Source: Saccharina japonica (Eukaryota; Sar; Phaeophyceae; Laminariales; Laminariaceae). Taken from it: a DNA stretch of 64,000 nt. Under the pieces are notes generated by a model. That model was not told where the DNA came from. It was given only the letters and a program-made list of their open reading frames with translations, and made no database searches. How positions within the stretch are numbered: position 1 is the stretch's first letter; each line of letters begins with the position of its first letter. Position numbers and translations under genes: made by a program. Positions 35,315-47,637 of the stretch are shown one piece after another. The DNA lies in assembly GCA_008828725.1 (NCBI GenBank), contig MEHQ01000140.1:493832-557831 (forward strand), given 5' to 3'.

Positions 35315-36753
35315 AGGATGCTCAACAACAACGAAAAGCAGCAACAGTAGTAGTAATGTATTTTTTATTATTATTTTGTGCGGCGCGTACCACAGCTGCT
35401 GTAACTGGGTGCTTTAGTGCTTCTCGTCGCTCGGATCGGGCCAGGCAGCAGTAGGCCTCTAAAGTCGCTGCGGCGGCGCCTGGCTTGATGGTGTCCTTGT
35501 GCTCCCCGTGCTATACATAGGCTGCAAATCGTTTATCTTATTGTGGCGTTCGGTTGGCCATGAATGTTTAGGGGGCATGTGGCTGGTGAGAGCAAGCACC
35601 AGCACCACGCAGATCGGCATACCTTTATGTTTAGACAATAAAAGTGTCGCACACCGTTGGTCATCCACGATGCAGAGCCTTTGGTTGAATACAACAATAA
35701 ATAGTAACGCCTGCCTCGCTTCACGAACAGTGGCAATTTGCGATATATCATACCTGGCACCAGGCACCTGGTACTGTATCTGGTGTGCATGAAATACGCC
35801 GGCAAAACGCATGGTGCCGGACCATGAAGCCAAAACATATCCCATACTATTTGCAACTTGCGTTTATCCCAAAATGACTGGCACAGTTGTAGTCGTTTCG
35901 ATTCAGCTGGTACGTTTACAATAATCAGATGCTAAAATGCTAGCGAAAACGGCCTAAAACTGTTTTTCGTACTCGTAGCGGCGAAAAAATAGATCCCAAA
36001 GAAAGATTGTATTCAAGAAGATTGTTTTGCCTGCGCCGCAGTAGACCTCGCAACGCTTTTTCGCATACATGAAGCGAAAATTGTTGTGGTACGTAGATAC
36101 AAAGTTCGTGTAACGCTGTGCGTGATTTCGCCGGAAATGCTGCGTTGGCGCAACAGCCGACACCTGTTGGGAGCCCTGGAGATTAATCAACGGACACTGC
36201 TGCTGCTTTGTGGGTGTGCTGACGCCGTACATAATGTGAGGCGAAACACACTCGCATCTATACGAGTACCGGTATACATAAACATCCGGGTTTTGCTCAT
36301 CCACCGTCGAACATTAAAAGTGAGAGCTAGGGAAAAGTAGGCCACTGACATTCATTGACGCTGCACTTATCCTCAAACTCGCTTCGTGCAGCTGTATCGT
36401 ACAAACACTCGCAATCAAGTCTACGTGAAGATTCAGCTTTTCCTTTTTTCGCCCCAAGTCTATGCAAACACGGTGGTTGGTGTGGAAACAGCAGATATGT
36501 CCTCAGCTACCTGCTCGTCGCACGTAGGTAGCCCCGTGGTGAGCGATTGCGGTCGGGAGTCGGGCGGTTGTTTTGTTTTGGATCGCTTCGTACGACGTAC
36601 GTCCTACGAGAACAAAGGATCGATTCGTACGTACGTCCTGGAACAACGCCTTCCTGCTCCCTACGGGCAGTCTGTGCCGACACTGCAACACACTGCAGAC
36701 AGGATCTGGGATCTGGGATCTGGGCGCTGTTCGAGCCCACCGGATCGCGAACA
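35315..36753. other. Intergenic spacer; no gene seen
   Basis: Lies between the plastid-protein gene and AACS, both on the plus strand. The first part holds the downstream gene end, an AGCAGCAACAGTAGTAG run and AT-rich sequence. Several short frames lack codon bias, splice signals or recognisable content. The AACS promoter and 5' UTR should lie at its right end. Confidence 0.6.
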
Positions 36754-39700
36754 ATGCTTCGGCGTTTGCCAAGCGCTCCATTAGTAATCGCCAGAGTCCG
36801 GCGATGCCCCCGACGAGCTAACATACAAAGGTTCAGCAGCGCAGCGAAGGACAAAGTGGTTGATATGGGCGAAGTGATGTGGACTCCAAGCGAAGACCGT
36901 GCGCAATCGAGCCGCATGCTCGCCTTCTCGCGGCTTGCGGGCGAGCGGAGCGGACGGGACCTTCGAAGGTGTGGGTTAGAGCGATGGAAGCTATCTGTCA
37001 CCTGTCACCCCACCGCCATACTGCAGTCAGATGCAATGGCAATGGAGGTATGACATGCATGCATCTGCTGTTTCTGTGCGCACACTGCAACGACCGTGGG
37101 TTGAACTCCGATTTTGAATGTTGACGTATCGTACGTAAGTCAGTCTTGTTACGTACAGCAAAAAAAGACGATGCGCCGCCTGCCAAGGCGATGCGATGCC
37201 GCGATGCCTGCGTTGCAACTCTTCGCTTCGCTCGCGACTAAAACGCTCAACGGCGGGGTGGCTGCATGGTGCATGGAGTGCACTTTTAGACACACTACTT
37301 GCACTCTGAAGCCGGGAAAACGATGAACTGATGAACTGCTGTTCGTGTTATGTTTCATTTCATAATTCGTTTTTTATTGTCTTTTGTTCTGATTTTTTAT
37401 GATCTGGCTCGTTGTGTTTTTGTGTGTTGGTGTTCTTGTATCATGCACACGGTACGTTGACATTTCACTGCTTTATCCATTCTGTGCGGTTATGTTTGTT
37501 TTGGTGTTTCTCTGTTTCACAGCAGTCTATGAGCACATAAGTAGTACGTACCGGAATCTCTCTATTAATAGGATAAGGAATCAGGACGGACTCTGGGTGT
37601 ACTGATGTAGTTGGGTAGAAAGAACGGGTTTAATCTGAAGACAACACACACACGTACATACAAGTCTCTGGCGAAAATCGGAAACCGCCCCCTGAACCCT
37701 AAACTGCCTGAACTACTGTCTATTTGTAGTTCAACTTGCAACAACAACGACAACAATAATAGTGGAAAATGCCTTACGTAGTCCGAAGTTGGTGAAGTCG
37801 CCGTGAACAGCCCCCAACCCCTGATGCCTCGAGCGGACGTTACGGCCGAAGTATCATAGCCGAGCACGCTTTTCCCCTTACCTGCAGCAAGGAGATGCCG
37901 AAAGAAAGACTGATCCAGAGGGGATGCGCTACTCGTAGGCACCTATCTACCCTTGGTTTTATGCTGTTTTCCGGTCCTTCACACTTAACACATTATTCCG
38001 TTTATACGATGCCTACTCTGTAGTATGAAATGCGTTGCAGAACGAATACCAATGTTCTTTGCGGGGTTCGTCCGACGCGCGAACATACATTATTAACCGG
38101 TACAGCAGTATTCGAGTATACTTATATATCATGTACATATGTGTATGCACTACAGCAGCACGAGTAGCATGCGTACCGCCGAGACGGCCCTCGCCCTCAC
38201 TCCCGCACTTTCAATCGCGGAACCACATGGCTTATGCACTGTCAGATGGCAAGACCTTCACCAGTGGTCCGTTTCTGAAGTGGGGGAGTTCTGGCAGACC
38301 GTGTCCGACTTCTGCGGTATAAAGTGGCTAGAGCGAGGCAGCGGGAAAGCGTACTCCCCTCCTGCCGCCGCCGCTGCTGATGCTGTTGCTGCTGGCCAAG
38401 CGGTAACGGAGATGGCCGGGGGGGGGGTAGGACATCGGGGGGGCGCCATGACAGACGCCCGGTGGTTCGAGGGCGCCAGACTGAACTTCGCGCACAACCT
38501 GCTGCCCCCCCCGACCGATGACGAGGCAGGTGCTCGTTTCTTTGTTGTTTGCGGCTTGTCGCGCGCTCCTTGTACGCGTATATAACTTTTACCTTCCGTT
38601 GTGTGCAGCCCGTGACGGGTCCACCGCCGGGCAGCAGTGTTGCCTTTCGCTTTCCTCCAGCCCCCGGCAGCAACTGCTCAAGCGAAAATGAACGATTGCT
38701 GGGGAAAAAACCCTGGTAGCTAAGTAAGCGTGTCCCTCCTCGTCGTTACGTGCTACGTAGATAATACAAGACCCACGTACTCGTGAAACCGTAATTTTGC
38801 AGGAATAGGAATGCTGTACGTAGTAGTACAGCAGTAGTCCATGTCTGCCACCCCACGCTTGAGCCCGCCGCCCCTCCCGTACCCCCCCCCTTCCCGCTCG
38901 TTCCCCATCCGGGCACGCATCCCTGCACTGGTTGGCGGGACGTCCTCATACGGGATTGCTTGCACCGTGAAATAACAGGTCATCGTTTCTGTCTCCGAAT
39001 CGCCCGACTTGCCGTCTAGAAGGCTGACCGGCAATGAACTGCGGGTGTTGGTGGCAAGGCGAGTGCAAGCGCTATTGGTGGCATTGACGTACTTGTACTG
39101 CCCTTGGTGCTGCTTTTCTGGTAATACTATTTTCACAGCAGTATATGTGTGTCGTGTGAGGCGTTGGCTTGGACGACAAGGCCGACGAAAGCGTCGCTTT
39201 TGTTTTTTCTTGTTTCAGCGCCATCGCCCTACATTTGTGCTACCTCCGCCCCCACCCTTGAGGAGTTGTATCTGGCGGCCGCGGAATGTATGCCGCGTAG
39301 TGCTTCACGGTACAACAGCAGTACATGATCTTATCCTTGAAGTCGCGCATAACCTTGAGCAGCCTCAAGAGCGGCTGTTTTGGTTGTTGTTGCTCGGGCG
39401 ACATGTGTGCGCCCGTTCTCTCGCCCTTCGACGGCGGGTTGGCCTGAGGAGCCGCGCTCGCGTCTGAGTGGGTGCCTCTCTGTGCCACGAGTCAGCACGA
39501 TCACACTAACCTCCTCGGATAGCTGCAATCAAGGCATGGTTTTGCATGCATGCTATCTCCACGAAACCCACCGCATCACCCGCGCCGACACTCACGTGCT
39601 TCTTCAAATTTCGCCCTCACCGCACCCCCGCCCCCGCCCCACAAACGGGTTTTGTAGGTGTGCGCGAGCGCTCCGATCGGCTGGGGTCCACAAGGGGGAC

Positions 39701-42700
39701 AGGGTGGCCGGGGTAATGGTCAACTCGCAGGAGGCCCTTGTCTGTATGCTTGGGGCGACGTCTATTGGAGCTGTCTGGAGGTGTGGGTTTTGATCGAGTT
39801 GTTGTTGTTGTTGTTGTTGTTGTTGTTATCGGTGGTGGTGATGGTGGTTGTGGTGGTCTTGGTGGTGGTGTTGGTGTGTTGCTGTTGTTGTTGTTATTGC
39901 TGCTGTTGGTCGTTTTATCGTTGTTGCTGGTGTTGATGTTGTATTTCGGTTGTGCCGCACCCTTAGCGCCATGGGTGGCTCCGTAAGTGCGTGGTCTACG
40001 TGACCCGCACCCCTTGAAACTTGAAAAACAAAAAAGGCACAGGTGTCGGGCAACAACCGAAAATCCCGAGTACCGACTCGTGCCATCGCCTTGCGATCGA
40101 TTCGCTCTTGAAGCCTTGGAAATAGAGAGATAACAAGTTCTGCGAGAACGGAGTTGTGATGCGGAGACATATCGTGCCTTGCGCCCGCGCGTTAGATCAG
40201 CCCGCGAGCTTATGTCGGCATTTTTTTCCAGGCCTGCGATGCAGCAGTGAAGCTCCTAATGCGTCGCCCCTCTATCCGACCCACCCGCCTGTCCGGCTCA
40301 CTCTTGTCGCGTTGCGTCGTGCTTTCTCGCTCGCGGGTTAGCTCTTGCTCTCCGGACTTCGGCGTCGGCGGGGTGTCGGACCGGTTAGGCCAGATCTCGC
40401 CCAAGCTGGTGTTCTTCAGCCTCGGGTACCTGTATTCCGGCCGGTGGTTCGACTGCCGAAAGCTGGCGTTGGACGTGCTCGAGCGGCTGCCCGGTGGGTG
40501 TTTCGTCGGATGGGGGGAGGGGGGGGGGGACTGCGATATTTGCCGTGTGTTTTGTACGCCGGACGGGTATATACGAATGGTGACGAGAGAGAGGGGAGTA
40601 TTAGAGAGACGAACATAAATAAAGAGAGAGCAAGAGGGAGAGAGGGACAGGAAGAGAGAGGGGCTGATGCGTCCCGCTTTCGGTTCTCGGCTACGCCACC
40701 ACACGCTGTTGCGCCTGCGGGACAGTGCGCTAAAAATTGAACTGTGTGGTGGTGAGGGATTACGCACTGGGGAAGGGGGGGGTGTACTCATGTTATGCAT
40801 GGCCGTAGTCGTATGACCATAGACCAGTGGGGGGAGGGGCAACTCTCTCGTTGTAGAAGACGCGAGTGCAAGCAGCGTTTCTACCGTGCAAGGGAGTTCA
40901 CCACACGTACCAGGAGGCGGTATCTCTCCGCGAAGCCTAAAATCTGCCCACAAAAGCGGTGTCGCCGGACACAATTGTTCAACTATTCTTGGTCGACGAC
41001 GCGCGAGTGGCTAGACCGAGCGGGAAGGACCCGTTCGTTCGCCCGTCGTATTTTCGTTGGTTTGCCGACACCACGCGCGGCAAAACAGGGTGCTATAAAA
41101 AACCATCGTTGACACCAACAAAGCGGCCATTTTTTAGATTGTAAAGGGGCGAGGGGCTTGTCTCGGCCTTTCCTGCCGCCGCCGCCGCCGCCAACCCACC
41201 ACCAACCCGACCGCCCTGCTGCAGCCCCAACCGACTCCGGACTTACGTGTCCCCGAACCCCGCCCTCGATTTGTTGCCTCTTTCTAGGCTCCTATTTAAC
41301 ACCCTGACCTCCTCCCCCTCTTTCTCCCCGCGCGCGCCGCGTGCGCCTCACCTGAATGGCGTGCATGCCCCTCCTCGCCCCATCTTCTCCGGAGCAGATA
41401 CAGAACACGGCCGCCCCAGGGGCGTGGGTGTGCCCTACTGGACTGTGGACAGCTCTGCCGAGGAGGGCGCCGGAGGTGGAGGGGTCGATCCCGACCCGTT
41501 GCCCGCGTCGGATCTCCCCACGCCTCTCCTATCGTTCGACGAGTTTCTTTCCGGCGCTGCAGCATGCGGCGAGGGCCGTGACGACGGCGGTGGCAGTGGC
41601 AGCGCCAGCGGCAGCAGCGGCAGTTGCGCCAGCGATAGCGGAGGAGGAGGAGGAGGAGGGGGGGGAGGAGGCAGAGAAGTGCGGGATGGGAGGAGGAACA
41701 GGCCGGGGGACGAGGTCATCCATTTTGAGCCCACCCCATTCGACCACCCGGTGTTCATCATGTTCTCTTCGGGTACCACCGGCCTGCCCAAGTGCATGGT
41801 CCACGGAGCCGGGGGTGCGTGTGGTTCTAGCTTTCGTTTTCCGTGCGAAAGGGTCTTGGCTTGACACTCTCCCTACCCCCGCCCTCCCCCGTCCGCCCGC
41901 AACCGGGGACGCGGGTGTTGTGGCGTTGCTGAGCGCCAGGGTGGTTGGTCGTGGGTGTGGCCGGTGTCTTATCGAATGGCACATGGGGAAAAAAATGTCG
42001 TCTCGCGCCCCTTTTTGGCACGCTTCACTACCACCGCCGTTCGGTGTGGTGAGGCACTTCAGTCCTGCGAAAGTGCTTTCCGCGCGCACACTTTCCTCAG
42101 TAAGGCTCGTAGGCACGTTTCTACTAGTATGCCAAACGTCGGGCAGATCACGACCTGCTGTTGATGATCTAGATCCTAACCCTCCGGTCTAGCATGTTGT
42201 GCAGGATCTGTATAGTACAGATCCAACCCAGGACACCTGTCCTACAGTAGATCATACAGATCATACAGATCATCTGCCCTGAACGATCTAGATCATGAAG
42301 TGGGAAATCACTTATCTTCCCGAAGTGTGTACTGTATACATCATGTGTGCACCACCACGTTGGAGTAATTGTCGCGGGGAAGGCGACTGTTTTGTTTTGC
42401 ACTGGCACCGCATTTCTGTGGACTATCCATGTCTAGCTAGCCAGTCAGAGAGCCAGGCAACATACCTTCCGGTGGGTGGGCTGTTGGCTGTTTTTCGCTT
42501 TACTTCGCGCACCCTATAAACCTTGCAACCCCACTCCCCTTTCCTCCCGCCCCCGCCACCGCCACCGCCTCCCTATTTTGGCGGGTGTTCGGTGTCCGCC
42601 AGGCACCCTTCTCCAACAGAAGAAAGAGCTGGAGCTGCACTGCGACTTCAAGAGGGGCGACCGGCTGTTGTTCTTCTCCACGCTGGGATGGATGATGTGG

Positions 42701-45259
42701 AACTGGGCCGCCGCCGCTCTGTCGGTGGAGGGCACCACGCTCGTCGCCTTCGATGGCAGCCCGGGCCACCCGGACTTGTCGGCCCTGTGGAGGACGGCTG
42801 CAAGAGAAGGCATCACTCACCTTGGCGCTAGCCCGAAGTGAGAAAATGTGGTGGTATGTGGCCGATGAGCGTGGGCGTGGTGGATATGGACGGGTTTGGG
42901 AGGAGGTTATCAGAGGGGATATTTGTTGTTGTTGTTGTTGTTGTTGTTGGTGTTGGTGGTGGTGGTGGTGGTGTTGGTATTTGTGTTGGTGTTGATGTTG
43001 GTGTTGGTTTTTAGTTTTTATTGTAGTTTTGTACCTGCATGCGCAGACCCGGCCGCCTGTGGCTGCCTGTCTGTCTTTGCACTTTGCTCTCCCCCTCTCG
43101 ATATACTGCACTAACAAGATTCTGCGGCGGGTATGCGCTCGCTACATGCGTCACAGGCTGCCTGCCTTACAGCAGGTTGCAAGCGCGATGGCAAGGACAG
43201 CCTGGCTGTGGTACTTACATGCATGGCCTTGCGTTTCTCCCTCCTGGTGCTCGGTGACGCCTGCTCGACCCGTGACACCCTCGCTTGCGCCACCCTCGCC
43301 TTTTCCCGGCGTCGAAGGTACTTTGGCGCGTGCAAGCAGAAGGGTGTTGTCCCTTCCACGGATTGCGCGGCGGACGGAGAAGGGTTGGGGAGATTGCGAG
43401 CGATACTCTCGACGGGGTCGCCTCTGCTGCCAGAGCACTTCCAATGGATTTACCAAGTGAGAGAGTATTTACTACATAATTACGTACCTGGTGTGTAATA
43501 GGCGGCGATGGGTTGATTGGGCGGGCGGGCAGGCGGGCAGGGGTGGCCAGAACGGTGTTTGTGACGCCCGACCGAAGTGGCGGCACACCTTAACCGTATC
43601 CTTTACTTTGTGCCTGCCACGTACGAAGTTCCCTTCTGGTTCTTGTATCTGGAAACATTCGGAGTGGGCCATCGGGTGTCGGTGTCTTTCTTTAGTGTGA
43701 ACCCGGCGTGAATATATGTGGCATACATACATATATATGCAAGTGCACTGCTGTTCCAACGTTGAATACCTCGGACAGATACTCGATTCCCACTATGATG
43801 TAGATATTTCAGGGAAGATGTGTTCCTGATGTTGTATGATGTATATAGCTCATGTGGCCGGGTGGGAGCCGAATATATTCCTCGTGATCTAGGGCATGTT
43901 TTTGCTGGGTTGGATCTGTAATATACAGATCCTTTACAACACCTCATAACGGCAGGTTAGGATACAGGCGATATAGACCGTGATCTGTTCGTCATGTGCA
44001 ACGGTATTCTTCCGCTAAGCCAACGGTAGTATATGGTGGTGCGCTCAGCTGCAGAGGACGCGCTCTATCCACCACCAGCTATATGCAATCTGGCGCCTTG
44101 GAGATAGACCGCCGCTGTAGGATTCCGCCATAGCCCCGTCGCAGCCTAACGCACCCTAGCCATCGGTACGGCATTGTCTCCCAGTGGCTCGCCGCGGTGG
44201 CGCGGCGCGGCACCGCGCCCGCGGTTGGGTTGCGTCACCGAGTGGCCAACCATCGTCTACCCACGCCGCGATTGTTCTTTTGTGTTTTTCAGTGTTCAAC
44301 GACTTGCCACACCGATGACCTGCGGGCCGACAGCACCCTTCAACCCCCCGACAATCGAGACGAGTGCCCACCCTAACCTCTGTCCTTCCCCCTATCACCC
44401 GCTGTGACTCCTTCCCACACCTCTCCCGTCCCCCCCCGCATCAATCCGGCCTACGGAAGGCCGTAAAACCCGATGTTCACTTAGCCTCCATCTCCGGCGG
44501 CACAGACATTCTGGGCTGTTTCGCGCTCGGTAATCCGACCCTTCCAGTCCGTGCCGGGCATCTCCAGTGCCTTGGGTTGGGTATGGACGTCTGCGCCTAC
44601 AACAGTCATGACGATGACGGTGGTGGTGGAGGCAACGGTGTGAGGAGTTCCGCCGCGCCTTCGAGAGTGGCAGCAGCGGGGGAAATGGGGGAGTTGGTGT
44701 GTAGGTGAGAAGGGGTGGGTGTGGTGGAAAATTGTCGGGGAATTTTCTCGAGCCAAAAGGTTTGTGGTGGTGGTGTTGGTGGTGGCGCGCGCGTGGCTTG
44801 TCTCGAGTGCGGTTGCAGGATTTCTCTGCCACAGTTATTTCTGAGCGAAAAATCACGCACGTGCGTGCTCGGGCTTGTGCGCCTCCTCTATCCGCCTACA
44901 TACGGGGGAAACCCAAATGCGTGGAAGGGAGGCCGGGCTTTCTCCAATTATCCCAGACACGAGGTTGTCACGCTGTGTCCCGCTCAGCGTTCCACACCCT
45001 CGTGTTGTTGTGCTGCCTGTGGTCGCAGAACGCCGTTCCCTTCCATGCCCGTGTGCTTCTGGGGCGATTCTGACGGGTCGAAATATCGCTCGGCTTACTT
45101 CGAGGCCTTCGAAGGGGAGGACGTTTGGGCGCACGGAGACTACATCAAGGTGATACGTAGGGAAAACATCACTGACAAGTATATTTCGAAAAGGAAATTG
45201 GAAATACAAAAGTTGAAACTCAACAAAGCTGGGTTTTGTTTTTACGCCTGCTCTCGGTC

Positions 45260-45309
<50 letters not shown>

Positions 45310-47602
45310 CGTTTTCGCCTTGAAATGTGTACATACTCGTACAGTATGTGCGCACCCTTCCCTTTTCAGGCGACACCCGAAGAAGCGATACGTTAGCACA
45401 CACAGCACCGGAATTGCTTGGCGCGGGACAATGCTAATCCCCATCTGTAGCTCTGGTAGGCAGGTCCGGGATCCGCGGAGTGGCGCCGAGGAAGGGTCTG
45501 TCTAACCACGCAGGATTTGTGCCGAGCGTGCCATGTAATACAGTACCTTACCTCTGAAACCTGCTTGGTTTCGCTCCGTGTTCCTTCTGTATGAGTATGG
45601 ACTCCCTTGTCAACAAATGTGACCTCCCAAAGCAACCACACACACATAACACACACCTTGGGTTGAAGCAGGGGAAAGAGACGAATCATCACGCCACTTT
45701 CTGTTGGAAACCCACTTGCTTTGTGTCACTCTGCGACAGCTTTGTCGTGACACGTTCTATCGACTGCATGCGGAGGCCGGAGCGACGCTGGTGTCACCAT
45801 GTCCCCCCCCCCCCCCCCCCTTTTTTTTTTTTCTTTTGCCCTGCCCCCACCACCCCCCTTCCCCTTAGTGATTCTACAACATTAGTCTACTCGTTGTCGC
45901 GTTCCCTCCTTGCGTTGCCTTCAACGTTAAGAAGCTGTACCGGGGCCCACGCAGTTTTTTTCTCAGCACATTTTCAGACGCGGCGTGCCTGCGGCACCCG
46001 GCTGGTTTTACGACCGGCCCTAACCTTGACGCGTGCTACGATAGTAGAGGTACATATTTACAGTGGACCATAGTAAATAGGACCTACGGTACACACAAAA
46101 ACCTATACATTTACCTATTTTTACTAACAATATTTGGTCCTGTTAACTATGGTCCCCCGTAATAGCACGTTTTGGATGAAACGTGTTCTGAATGACGGGG
46201 CTGCCTTAACCCAAATTCGTCGGATTTTCGTTTTTGTGTGTGAAACGTTTTTCGTTGTATACTTAGGCCACGAGGAGAGTGTTCGTCGGGTACATACATA
46301 TGATAGAACTTTTATTTTCCCTCCAAAATCAGTTTTTTTACTTGCTATTAGTATAGAGAGTTCCTCAAGTGAGGAGCTTCAGAAACAAAAATGGTGCACC
46401 TCTACCGTAGCATGCGTCTCCTTTGTGCTTAACTTTGATACGGCTGGTTTTTTTTTTTCAGGTGACCGAAGAAGGAGGCGTTGTCATCTCTGGGCGAAGC
46501 GACGCGGTGCTCAACCCAGGAGGCGTTCGGATTGGCACGGCGGAGATATACAGACAGGCGAGCTTTGGTTCCTTAGTTTGTTTCGTTTTTTTTTTTCAAC
46601 TCTAGGTCAAAATATGTGAAGCTTCGATTTGGTCTGGAGCTCTGGCTTGATCTGCTTTGGCGTGGTATTGTCTGGTTTGTTTGAGAGTTTCGCTTTCGTT
46701 TGCGTTGCGTTTCGTTGCTTCGCTTCACGACTGGCGCTTTGTTTGCTGCTGCTGCTGTTGCTGCTGTTGGTGTTGATTGTTCGTCTCTTGACGTGCACGT
46801 GACACGAAATCGCAGTTTTCTAAACACCCTCTGTACAACTGTACATGAACCGTTGTTGTACGTTAATTGTGCGTTTCGCCTGACTCCTCCGGTAAACGTC
46901 CTTCAATATGGAAGGAAGCGAAGTGCCGCCCCCACCCAATCACCGCACCAAACCCCCGTGAACTCTGTCTGGACTCGGCCTTAGGTGGAGATGGTGCCGG
47001 AGGTAGAAGACTCGGTTGCTGTAGGGCTCCGCGGGGACGGGGACGTGGAGGTGGTGCTATTCGTCAAGCTGGCGCTGACTGAAGACGGCGCGCCCGCCGC
47101 CAGCGGTGATGGGGGCAGTCGGCGAAGGGTGAGAGGGAGGGATGGGACAAACATCATTGTTGTTATCAGTTATGTTGTTATTAGTCGAGGACACGACAAG
47201 CTGAGGGGGGGAGGAGAGGGGGGGACGGGACCCAGGAGGAAGGGGCCTCTGCGCGAGGAGTGCGGAGGCGGTCTTGGATGGAGTGGTTTTTGGCGTTGTT
47301 TTCCGGCTCAAGATGGGGCCTCACGCCAGCCCAGCCCGTGTCCTGTATATGCGTGTTCTTCGTGTTGTCGAAAATGGTCAAGGGAGTACGCGCTCTAGAC
47401 GCGCGACCGATCTCTGGTTCGAGATCGCGGTCAGTTCTTGAGCCGGAAGGGTTCGCAACGACACAGTTCAACGCAGCAGACATGTCGTTGGAATCAAATG
47501 GACGTTATATTTGGGGGCGCGGTTCACTGGATATATCCGTGTCCACACGAGGGGACTGGTGGCTAAGAAACCCTGTTGCTGAGGACGCCAATGTTCTCAC
47601 CC

Positions 47603-47637
<35 letters not shown>

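Noticed and set aside
38605..38717. Possible additional AACS exon after GTGTGCAG
   Set aside because: Its phases do not fit either neighbour, and exon 2 aligns directly to the exon at 38979 in the family.
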